DNA from: Arenimonas soli
Lineage (GTDB): Bacteria > Pseudomonadota > Gammaproteobacteria > Xanthomonadales > Xanthomonadaceae
Assembly: GCF_014643775.1 (NCBI RefSeq)
Contig: NZ_BMKC01000002.1
Location: 434,001 to 498,000 of the forward strand
Reading direction: 5' to 3'
Length of the DNA: 64,000 nucleotides
A program made the position numbers and the translations under genes. The notes under the pieces were generated by a model, which worked only from the letters and a program-made list of their open reading frames with translations, was not told where the DNA came from and did no database searches. The first letter of the stretch is position 1, and every line of letters begins with the position of its first letter. Positions 31,372 through 40,812 of this stretch are shown piece by piece.

Positions 31372-31806
31372 TCAGCCCGGCGTCGAAACCTGCGCCAGCC
31401 AGTCTTCGAGGTTGTAGTAGTTGCTGACGCGGGCGATCAGGCCGTCGCGCACGTCGAAGAAGGCGCCACCGGGCAGCGTGTACTTCTGGCCGCTGGCGGC
31501 GGGCAGGCCGACATCGGTGGCGAGGTATTCACCGTGCACGGTGTATTCGGCGGCGGCGCGGTCACCGGCCTGGTTGGCCATCACCACGATGTCGCGCAGT
31601 TGTTCGCGGTAGCAGCGCTCCATGCGCCCCAGGAATTCGGTGAATGCGGCCTTGCCGGTTTCGCGCGGGCCCTGGTTGACGTCGTGGACGACGTCGTCGG
31701 CGAGCAGGTCGAGCATGGCCGCCGTATCGCCGCGGTTGAAGGCGGCGTAGTAGGCCAGCACCAGTTCGATGGCGCGGTCGGAGAGGCGGGTGCCGTCGAC
31801 GATCAT
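31372..31806 (-). CDS. SnoaL-like/NTF2-fold polyketide cyclase or ketosteroid-isomerase-like protein
   Basis: 144 residues from ATG 31806. The N-terminal helix AIELVLAYYAAFNRGDTAAMLDLLADDVVHD is the NTF2/SnoaL signature, and an aromatic pocket follows (GGAFFDVRDGLIARVSNYYN). No catalytic assignment. It lies 16 bp after the dehydratase start on the same strand, likely as one transcript. Confidence 0.85.
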   Translation of the reverse strand: MIVDGTRLSDRAIELVLAYYAAFNRGDTAAMLDLLADDVVHDVNQGPRETGKAAFTEFLGRMERCYREQLRDIVVMANQAGDRAAAEYTVHGEYLATDVGLPAASGQKYTLPGGAFFDVRDGLIARVSNYYNLEDWLAQVSTPG

Positions 31807-31822
31807 GGTTGCAGTCCTCGAT

Positions 31823-32773
31823 TTACCAGGGCAGGGCGTCGAGATCGACGTTGCCTCCGGACAGGATAAGCCCCACGCGCTTGCCGGCGAAGTGGCCCGG
31901 GTAGCGGCGCACGGCGGCCAGCACGGTGGCCGAGGATGGTTCGATGACCTGCCTGAGCCGCGCCCAGGCCTCGCGCATGGCTGCCAGCACTTCCGCATCG
32001 GACACCAGCAGCACGGTGACGGCGTGTTGGCGCAGCAGCGCCAGGTTCGGCGCCCCCAGGGTGGCGCGCAATCCGTCGCAGAGCGTGTCGGGCACCAGGT
32101 CGGTGACATGCCGGCCCTGGCGCAGTGATTCGAAGGCGTCTGCCGCGCCTTCGGGTTCGGCGGCGAACACGGCCAGGCCGGGCTGGCAGGCCGCGGCGGC
32201 GATCGCGGTGCCGCCGGCCAGGCCGCCGCCACCCAGCGGCACGACCAGGGCATCAAGCGGCCCGGCTTCCGACAGCAGCTCCAGCGCGGCCGTTCCCTGG
32301 CCGGCGATCACGTGCGCATTGGTATAGGGATGGACGAGCGTGGCGCCGGTTTCCGACTGCAGCCGCGTCGTGGCGGCTTCACGCGCGGCCAGCGTCGGCG
32401 CGCAGCGGTGGATGGTGGCGCCTTGCGCCTGGATGTTCACCAGCTTCGACGCCACCGCGCCTTCGGGCACCATCACGTGGGCGGGAATGCCGCGCACGCG
32501 CGCGGCCATCGCCAGCGCGGCGCCGTGGTTGCCGGACGAATGGGTCAGCACCCCACGCGCGGCCACGTCGTCGGGCAGGGCCATCACCGCGTTGCAAGCG
32601 CCGCGGAACTTGAAGGCGCCGACGTGCTGCAGGTGTTCGGCCTTGAACGCCAGGGTGGCCCCGGCCCAGCGGTCGAGGTCGGCCGAATGCAGCACCGGCG
32701 TGCGCACGGCGTGCGGGGCAATGCGCGCGGCCGCGGCCAGCACGTCGTCGAAAACAGGGGTCGGGGTAGGCAT
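31823..32773 (-). CDS. PLP-dependent threonine/serine dehydratase-like enzyme
   Basis: 316 residues, type II fold PLP enzyme. The PLP Lys is in GAFKFRGA, the phosphate loop is GGGGLAGG, and SSGNHGAALA and LSGGNVDLD are typical. The length fits catabolic threonine dehydratase, serine racemase or 3-hydroxyaspartate dehydratase; sequence alone does not separate them. It lacks the ACT regulatory domain of IlvA. Confidence 0.88.
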   Translation of the reverse strand: MPTPTPVFDDVLAAAARIAPHAVRTPVLHSADLDRWAGATLAFKAEHLQHVGAFKFRGACNAVMALPDDVAARGVLTHSSGNHGAALAMAARVRGIPAHVMVPEGAVASKLVNIQAQGATIHRCAPTLAAREAATTRLQSETGATLVHPYTNAHVIAGQGTAALELLSEAGPLDALVVPLGGGGLAGGTAIAAAACQPGLAVFAAEPEGAADAFESLRQGRHVTDLVPDTLCDGLRATLGAPNLALLRQHAVTVLLVSDAEVLAAMREAWARLRQVIEPSSATVLAAVRRYPGHFAGKRVGLILSGGNVDLDALPW

Positions 32774-32840
32774 TGGCAGGGCTTCAGGGAGCGCGTGCTA
32801 GCCTAGCAAAAGTCTGCAGTTTCCCCGGATAGTCCGCTTT

Positions 32841-35450
32841 ATGACCCAGCTCCGAGGCGATGGGCACGTCCATCTCGCCGATTACCGCGCGCCCGCCTGG
32901 CGTATCCCCCAGGCCGACCTCCAGTTCGAACTCGACCCCGTTGCCACCGTGGTGGCGGCGCGGCTCTGCCTGTCCCCGGATCCTGCCCAGCCCGGGCAGC
33001 CGCTGGAACTGGACGGCGAAGGCCTGGAACTTCTGGACATCACCCTCGATGGCCAGGAGCTGCCGCCAGACCGTTACGACTACGACGGCCACCGCCTGGT
33101 GGTGCGCGGCCTGTCCGGGGACTGCGAGCTGGCGACCCGCGTGCGCATCCATCCGGCCGACAACACCCGGCTCGAGGGCCTGTACCGCAGCGGCGACCTG
33201 CTGCTGACCCAGTGCGAAGCCCAGGGTTTCCGCCGCATCACCTTCATGGCCGACCGGCCGGACGTGATGCCGCGCTGGCGCATCGTGCTGCGCGCGGACC
33301 GCGACGCCTTCCCGGTGCTGCTGGCCAATGGCAATCCGCTGGCCAGCCAGGACCTGGGCGACGGCCGCCACGAGGCCAGCTGGGAGAATCCGCACCCGAC
33401 GCCGGCCTACCTGTTCGCCATCGCCGCCGGCCCGCTGGAGCGGGTCAGCCAGCGCCTGCGCACGGCAGAGGGTCGCGAGGTCGAAATCAACGTCTGGGCC
33501 GAACCCGGCGACGTGGCGCGCTGCCACTATGCGCTGGGTGCGGTCGAACGCGCGCTGCGCTGGGACGAGCAGCGTTTTGGCCGCTGCTACGACCTGGACG
33601 TGTTCAACGTCGTCGCCGCCCAGGACTTCACCATGGGCGCGATGGAGAACAAGGGCCTGAACATCTTCAACGCCCGCTACATCCTGGCCGACGAGGCCAC
33701 GGCCACCGACGCCGATTTCCTGGCGATCGAATCGGTGGTGGCGCACGAATACCTGCACAACTGGTCGGGCAACCGGGTGACGCTGCGCGACTGGTTCCAG
33801 CTGTCGCTCAAGGAAGGGCTTACCGTTTTCCGCGACACCGAGTTCAGTTCCGACCTGCATTCGCGCGCGCTCAAGCGCATCGAAGTGGTTCGCCTGCTGC
33901 GCGGCCGGCAGTTCGCCGAAGACGCCGGCGCCCTGGCGCATCCAGTGCGGCCGGCCCGCTACAAGGAAATCAGCAACTTCTACACGCTGACGATCTACGA
34001 GAAGGGCGCCGAGATCGTCCGCGTGCTGCATGCGCTGGTGGGCGAGGACGCCTTCCGCGCCGGCATGGACCGCTACTTCGCCGACAACGACGGCAAGGCG
34101 GCGACGCTGGAAGACTTCATGGCCGCGCACGCGGCGGCCAGCGGCCGCGACCTGTCGGGTTTCGCGCGCTGGTATGCGCAGGCGGGCACGCCGGAAGTCG
34201 CGATCAGCGCCGACTTCGACCCGGCCACCGGTGACTACACGCTCACCATCGAACAACACACGCCGCCGACGCCGGGCCAGCCCGACAAGCAGCCCCTGGT
34301 CATTCCGCTGCGCTACGTGCTGTTCGATGGCGACGGCGCCGCCGTGACCCAGCTGCCGGAATCGGACGCCGTCGTGCGCGACGGCCTGGTCGAGCTAACC
34401 GGCGCCCGCCACGTGCTGCGCTGGCGCGGACTGCACAGCGCGCCGCTGCCGGCCTTCAACCAGGGTTTCGGCGCACCGGTGAAGCTGCGCTTCGACCAGG
34501 GCGTGGACGAACTGGCCCGCCTGGCCCGGCTCGAGCGTGATTCCTTCAATCGCTGGGACCTGCTGCAGCGCCTGGCCACCGAGGCCCTGCTGGCCCGGCC
34601 GCATGCCGAGGCCGCCACCGGCGCACTGTCGGATGCGCTGGCCGACCTGCTGTCGGACGCCGACGCCGACCCGGCCTTCGTCGCCGAGTGCCTGGTGCTG
34701 CCGGACTTCGACACCCTGGCCGAACAGGTGGAAGAAGTGGACGTGCAGGGCATCGTGGCCCGGCGCGAAGAGCTGCTCGACCGCCTGGCCGAGGACCAGG
34801 TCGAACGCCTGCAGCTTCGTTATGAAGCGCTGGCCGCCGACGCGCGCGAAGGCCTGTCGGGCAAGGCCATGTCGGCGCGCGCCCTGCGCAACGCCTGCCT
34901 GGCCTGGCTGACGCGGCTCGACCCGGACGCCGCCCTGGCGCAGGCCCAGTTCGACGCCGGCGGCACCATGACCGAACGCATCGCCGCGCTGCGCTGCCTG
35001 GTCCACTTCCAGGCGCCCGGCGCCGACGCGGCGCTGGCCCGCTTCCGCGATGCCCACGCGGCCGACCCCCTGGTCACCGACAAGTGGGTGGCCCTGGTCG
35101 CCACGCGCCCGCATCCCGACGCGCTGGACGATGTCCAGGCCCTGGTCGCCTCACCCTGGTGGAAGCCCGCCAACCCGAACCGGGTTCGCGCGCTGGTCGG
35201 CAGCTTCGCGCGCCTGAATCCGTTGGCCTTCCATCGGCGCGACGGTGCCGGCTACCGGCTGGTGACGGGCCAGGTGGCGGTGCTCGACGCCGTGAACCCG
35301 CAGGTAGCGGCGCGGCTGCTGGGCGCCTTCGAAAGCTGGCACCGCTGGGCCGAGCCCCAGCGGGGACAGGCACGCGCGGCGCTCGAACCCCTGGCGGGCC
35401 AGCTGGCGTCCCCGGACAGTCGCGATCTCCTGGAGCGTTTGCTGGCCTGA
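32841..35450 (+). CDS. pepN: Aminopeptidase N (M1 family)
   Basis: 869 residues, near the 870 of E. coli PepN. Substrate-anchoring GAMEN lies near residues 265-269 and the zinc site HEYLH at 302-306. The C-terminal part is the helical DUF3458 region. It removes N-terminal residues from peptides in the cytoplasm. ATG 32841 gives the expected N-terminus. It is followed by a short gap before the Tyr-rich lipoprotein. Confidence 0.96.
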   Translation: MTQLRGDGHVHLADYRAPAWRIPQADLQFELDPVATVVAARLCLSPDPAQPGQPLELDGEGLELLDITLDGQELPPDRYDYDGHRLVVRGLSGDCELATRVRIHPADNTRLEGLYRSGDLLLTQCEAQGFRRITFMADRPDVMPRWRIVLRADRDAFPVLLANGNPLASQDLGDGRHEASWENPHPTPAYLFAIAAGPLERVSQRLRTAEGREVEINVWAEPGDVARCHYALGAVERALRWDEQRFGRCYDLDVFNVVAAQDFTMGAMENKGLNIFNARYILADEATATDADFLAIESVVAHEYLHNWSGNRVTLRDWFQLSLKEGLTVFRDTEFSSDLHSRALKRIEVVRLLRGRQFAEDAGALAHPVRPARYKEISNFYTLTIYEKGAEIVRVLHALVGEDAFRAGMDRYFADNDGKAATLEDFMAAHAAASGRDLSGFARWYAQAGTPEVAISADFDPATGDYTLTIEQHTPPTPGQPDKQPLVIPLRYVLFDGDGAAVTQLPESDAVVRDGLVELTGARHVLRWRGLHSAPLPAFNQGFGAPVKLRFDQGVDELARLARLERDSFNRWDLLQRLATEALLARPHAEAATGALSDALADLLSDADADPAFVAECLVLPDFDTLAEQVEEVDVQGIVARREELLDRLAEDQVERLQLRYEALAADAREGLSGKAMSARALRNACLAWLTRLDPDAALAQAQFDAGGTMTERIAALRCLVHFQAPGADAALARFRDAHAADPLVTDKWVALVATRPHPDALDDVQALVASPWWKPANPNRVRALVGSFARLNPLAFHRRDGAGYRLVTGQVAVLDAVNPQVAARLLGAFESWHRWAEPQRGQARAALEPLAGQLASPDSRDLLERLLA

Positions 35451-35545
35451 TCCTGCGGCGATTCGACGCCAGTGAAGGCCGGATGAGTTAAGGGGGTATT
35501 CACCCCCCGGCGCCAAGACTGCCCGACATGACTGGGGGAACTGCC

Positions 35546-36544
35546 ATGAAACGCCTTCTTATGCTGCTTGTCCCGCTGGTCGCGCTGACCGGCTGCGCGA
35601 CCTATGGCGACGGCTATTACCGTGACCGCACGGTCTATCGCGACGGTGGCTACTACTACCCGGCGTACGACGGCGACGGCGATTATTACTACGGCGCCGA
35701 CGACGGTTACGACTACAACTACCGGTACGGCGGCGGCATTGGCTACGGCTACGGTTATTCGCCGTTCTGGGGCCTGGACCGCTACCGTTGCCGCAGCTAC
35801 TACGGCTGCGTGCCCAGCTGGGGCGGCTATTACCCCTACCATTACGCGCCGGGCTGGAGTTTCTCGGTCGGCAATACCTGGGGCTGGAACAACTGGGGCT
35901 GGTACGGCGGCTACCACTGGCACGACCGCCCGCGTTACCGCGACCGCCAGCCGCGTCCCGGCTACCGCGACCTCTACGACGACCCGCGGCCGATGCCCAA
36001 GCCGCGCCCGCGCGGCTACCCGTCGGCCGGCGAACCCGCCGGCGCGCCGCGACCCGCCTATCCGACCCGGCCGACGACGCCGCGACCGGCGGTGAGCGGT
36101 GAACGTGCCGGCAGCCGGGGTGAACCGCTGCGGCGCGACTATCGCAAGCCGGCCGAACGTCCGGGCACCAGCCCGCCGCCGCGTGCCAACAGCGGCGAGC
36201 CCGGTGTGACGCCGGTGCGCCGGGCTGCGATGCCGGTGCAGCCGGCGCCGGCGCGCGCCACTGGCTCGCGCATGCGGTATCCCGAACCCGTGCGTGCCCA
36301 GCCGCGCCAGCCCGTCAGCCGGCCGGCCCCGGTCGTCCGCGAATCGCAGGGCGCCCGTTACACCCGGCCCATGCCGGCACGTCCGGCACCGCAGGCCAGG
36401 CCCGCCCCGCAGGCCCGCCCGGCACCCGTGCCCCAGGCCGCGCCCATGGCCAAGCCGGCACCGCGTCCGGCTGCACCGCGTCCGGCGCCCCGACCGCAAG
36501 TGAGACCCACGTCACAAAACAGCACATCCGACGACGAACCCTAG
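35546..36544 (+). CDS. Tyr/Gly-rich then Pro/Arg-rich lipoprotein of unknown function
   Basis: 332 residues from ATG 35546, with GGGGGA seven bases upstream. The lipoprotein signal peptide ends LTGC (Cys 17). Residues about 20-130 are dominated by Tyr and Gly with Asp (YYYPAYDGDGDYYYGADDG), then aromatic repeats such as GWNNWGWYGGYHW. Residues about 130-330 are rich in Pro, Arg and Ala with AP/RP repeats (RPAPQARPAP). Such disordered lipoproteins are common in Xanthomonadales envelopes, with no proven role. I do not recognise a family. Confidence 0.85.
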   Translation: MKRLLMLLVPLVALTGCATYGDGYYRDRTVYRDGGYYYPAYDGDGDYYYGADDGYDYNYRYGGGIGYGYGYSPFWGLDRYRCRSYYGCVPSWGGYYPYHYAPGWSFSVGNTWGWNNWGWYGGYHWHDRPRYRDRQPRPGYRDLYDDPRPMPKPRPRGYPSAGEPAGAPRPAYPTRPTTPRPAVSGERAGSRGEPLRRDYRKPAERPGTSPPPRANSGEPGVTPVRRAAMPVQPAPARATGSRMRYPEPVRAQPRQPVSRPAPVVRESQGARYTRPMPARPAPQARPAPQARPAPVPQAAPMAKPAPRPAAPRPAPRPQVRPTSQNSTSDDEP

Positions 36545-36615
36545 GCCTGGAGCGGTCTGACGGTCTTGCGCCGCCCTTGGGGGCAGCGCATCCTGCGACC
36601 GCCGACTGACACTTT

Positions 36616-36632
36616 GCGTCACCTTGTGACGC
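36616..36632. repeat. Perfect dyad GCGTCAC-N3-GTGACGC downstream of the lipoprotein gene
   Basis: A 7-bp inverted repeat with a 3-bp centre, in the 428-bp gap between the lipoprotein and mnmG. There is no T tract, so it is not a standard terminator. It may be a regulator site or a weak transcript-end hairpin. Nothing else is seen in 36,545-36,760. Confidence 0.4.
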
Positions 36633-36760
36633 GGGTGCGGGTTCGACCCCCTGTTCGGCGCCCGGCATCAGGTCCCCTGGATTCCCCCTGTTCCAAGACC
36701 CGCCGGGCGCCGACTTTATCCCTGCAGCGCCGTGTTCTTGCCGGATGGCTGGAAACAAGC

Positions 36761-36803
36761 AAAAAAAAAGGGCCTGGCGCTCCCCCCCGGGAGCGCCAGG
36801 CCC
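36761..36803 (-). terminator. Rho-independent terminator, minus strand
   Basis: A perfect 15-bp stem (36770-36784 with 36789-36803, loop 36785-36788) is followed leftward by nine U (A9 at 36761-36769). In the plus direction there is no U tract. It ends the candidate small RNA. Confidence 0.9.
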
Positions 36804-36880
36804 TGGCATCCCTACCGCGCGCCTGACCAGCCCCTGTTCAGTCTGGTCGACGCCCCCCGGCGTTGGCCGCGGTAGGTGCC
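36761..36880 (-). ncRNA. Candidate sigma-54-dependent structured small RNA
   Basis: A minus-strand transcript unit of about 120 nt. Its predicted +1 G at 36880 is 12 nt from the -12 element of a near-consensus sigma-54 promoter. The RNA can form an outer stem (36877-36880 with 36805-36808, then 36868-36875 with 36812-36819), hairpin P2 ACGCC/GGCGT with a 4-nt loop (36850-36863), hairpin P3 GACCAG/CTGGTC (36825-36830 with 36843-36848), and a terminal hairpin followed by U9. No ORF with a ribosome-binding site is evident in it. There is no minus-strand gene nearby, so the promoter-terminator pair has no other client. No known sRNA family is recognised. Confidence 0.6.
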
Positions 36881-36890
36881 TTGGGATTAA

Positions 36891-36907
36891 TGCAGAAAGC
36901 GTGCCAA
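36891..36907 (-). promoter_or_regulatory. Sigma-54 (-24/-12) promoter element
   Basis: On the minus strand TTGGCACGCTTTCTGCA matches the consensus YTGGCACGrNNNTTGCW at all but two positions, with exact 12-bp spacing between GG and GC. Transcription would begin near 36880. An enhancer-binding-protein site further right would overlap the start of mnmG and has not been identified. Confidence 0.7.
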
Positions 36908-36972
36908 CCCGGCGGCAGATGCGCCGTCGGCGGCCACGGCGGATAATCGCGGCCCTCGACCGGAACCCGACC

Positions 36973-38850
<1,878 letters not shown>

Positions 38851-38868
38851 GGCGGCGCGACCCCGGCC

Positions 38869-39453
38869 ATGCCCGTTCGTTCGCATCCCCTGCACCGGCG
38901 CTGGCTGGCGCGCCGCCGTCGCCTGCGCCGCTGGCTGCGGCCACTGCCGCGCCGGGCCAACGTGGCGCGTTACCCGGTGATCAAGTGGTTCGCGCAGGCG
39001 GCGCGCAAGCGCCCCTACCTGTGGTCGTTCAAGCGCCAGCACGTGATGGTGTCGCTGTACACGGGCGCAGTGGTGGCCCTGATGCCGGTGTACGGCCTGC
39101 AGCTGGCCATCGGCCTGGCGCTGGCGATCTGGCTGCGCGGCAACCTCACCGTGATGGCGGCCCTGCAGATGGTCACCAACCCGCTGACGATGGGTCCCAT
39201 CTATTACGCCACCCACCGCCTGGGCGCCTGGCTAATCGGCCTGACCGGCTACGGCGAGGGTGCCGGCGTGGTCGGCACCTACATCAATGCGCTGGTGGTG
39301 GGCGGCATCGTTGGCGGCCTGGCATTCGCGCTGCTGCTGGACCTGGGCTGGCGCCTGCTGGCCTGGGAATCACGTCGCTTCCGCGCCCAGCTGGCGGCGC
39401 TGCACGAGCATTTTGGCTACCGCCACGGTGACGCGGACGCGCCCGAAGGCTAG
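38869..39453 (+). CDS. DUF2062 membrane protein
   Basis: 194 residues with three membrane helices. PYLWSFKRQHVMVSLYTG, then a G-rich membrane hairpin and QMVTNPLTMGPIYY, match the DUF2062 family often found beside glycosyltransferases. A basic N-terminus (about 20 of the first 45 residues are Arg or Lys) may face the cytoplasm. It starts 18 bp after mnmG. Confidence 0.9.
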   Translation: MPVRSHPLHRRWLARRRRLRRWLRPLPRRANVARYPVIKWFAQAARKRPYLWSFKRQHVMVSLYTGAVVALMPVYGLQLAIGLALAIWLRGNLTVMAALQMVTNPLTMGPIYYATHRLGAWLIGLTGYGEGAGVVGTYINALVVGGIVGGLAFALLLDLGWRLLAWESRRFRAQLAALHEHFGYRHGDADAPEG

Positions 39454-39462
39454 ATTGGCGGC

Positions 39463-40665
39463 ATGAAGCTGACCGCCACCGCCCTGTTGTTGTTCGCCCT
39501 GCCGCTGCAGGCCGCCACCGTTTCCGACTGGCCGCTGCCGGCACCCGACGGATCCGCCCAGCCCAATCTTTCCCTGGCGCCCGACGGCGACCTGGTGCTG
39601 AGCTGGATCGAACGCCGCGACGGCGGCGGACACCGCCTGGCCTACGGTCGCTTCAACAAGGAAGGCGACTGGGCGCCCAGCGGCGTCGCGGCCGAAGGCA
39701 AGGACTGGTTCGTGAACTGGGCCGACTTCCCGGCGCTGCAGGTCCTCGACGACGGCAGCCTCTGGGCGCACCTGCTGGTGAAGAACGGCGACGCGCCCTA
39801 TGCCTACGACGTCCGGCTGCAGGCTTCGCTGGACGGTGGCAAGACCTGGAAACAGATGCCGGCCGTGCACGACGACGGCACGTCCACCGAACACGGCTTC
39901 GCCACGCTCTGGCCGCAGCCCGGCGGCGGACTGGGCATTGCCTGGCTCGACGGCCGCCACACCGGCGGCGGTGGCCACGGCGACCATGCCGGGGCCGGCG
40001 GCGCCATGACCCTGCGCGCGGCGGTGTTCGACGCCACGGGCAAAAAAGCCGACACCCAACTCGATGCCAGCACCTGCGACTGCTGCCAGACCGACAGCGC
40101 CCGGGTCGGCGACACCGTGCTGCTGGCCTACCGTGACCGCGCCGAAGGCGAGATCCGCGACATCGCCGTGGCGCGCTTCGATGACGGCCGCTGGCAGGCG
40201 CCGGTGATGGTGCACGACGACCGCTGGATGATGCCGGCCTGCCCCGTGAACGGCCCGGCCATCGACGCCCGCGGCAACCAGGCCTGGGTGGCCTGGTACA
40301 CCGCGGCGGGCGGCACGCCGTCGCTGCGGCTGGCGCGCTCGGGCGACGGCGGCCGCCGATTCGGCCCGCCGCTGACCCTGCTCGAAGGCGCGACCGTGCA
40401 GGGCCGGGTGGACGTGGCCGCCGACGACGAAGGCGTCTGGACGGCCTGGATCGAGGAAGCCGGAAGCCGGCAGACCCTGTGGCTGGCCCGCCACGACCAC
40501 GCCCTGGCCAAGGAGCTGATGCGCCTGAAGGTGGCCGACCTGGCCGGCCGCGGCCGGGGCACCGGCTTCCCGCGCCTGAAGCTGCGCGACGGCCAGGCCT
40601 GGTTGGCCTGGACCGAAATCGTGGATGGCAGCCCGCGCCTGCGCGGGGCCCGGGTCACGCCCTGA
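39463..40665 (+). CDS. Secreted sialidase-fold (BNR-like) protein with CDCC motif
   Basis: 400 residues with an N-terminal signal peptide (MKLTATALLLFALPLQA). Repeated Asp-rich blade motifs (SLAPDGDLVLSW, LQASLDGGKTW, ARSGDGGRRFG) indicate a sialidase/BNR-type beta-propeller. TCDCCQTD near residue 205 is a cysteine cluster seen in exo-sialidase-like relatives. The Asp-box repeats and secretion suggest a periplasmic glycan-binding or hydrolysing role. True sialidase activity is not shown. Confidence 0.75.
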   Translation: MKLTATALLLFALPLQAATVSDWPLPAPDGSAQPNLSLAPDGDLVLSWIERRDGGGHRLAYGRFNKEGDWAPSGVAAEGKDWFVNWADFPALQVLDDGSLWAHLLVKNGDAPYAYDVRLQASLDGGKTWKQMPAVHDDGTSTEHGFATLWPQPGGGLGIAWLDGRHTGGGGHGDHAGAGGAMTLRAAVFDATGKKADTQLDASTCDCCQTDSARVGDTVLLAYRDRAEGEIRDIAVARFDDGRWQAPVMVHDDRWMMPACPVNGPAIDARGNQAWVAWYTAAGGTPSLRLARSGDGGRRFGPPLTLLEGATVQGRVDVAADDEGVWTAWIEEAGSRQTLWLARHDHALAKELMRLKVADLAGRGRGTGFPRLKLRDGQAWLAWTEIVDGSPRLRGARVTP

Positions 40666-40812
40666 CCCTACCCGGTGGTATGGAGGGGGGCTTTGCATTA
40701 ATGTGGCGGGCAGCGGCTCAAGGGAGGGCGCAGGCACCGGTTTCGCCGGCGCATGCGAAGGAGACCCTGGGCACGTGGCCATCATCAAGTCCAGTTTTCC
40801 AAGGAGTCTCAC

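Noticed and set aside
36640-36690. tRNA-like T-arm text (GGGTTCGACCCCC) in the lipoprotein-mnmG gap
   Set aside because: No acceptor, D or anticodon arm can be built around it and the T-stem pairing is poor. It may be an old attachment-site fragment, but evidence is too thin.
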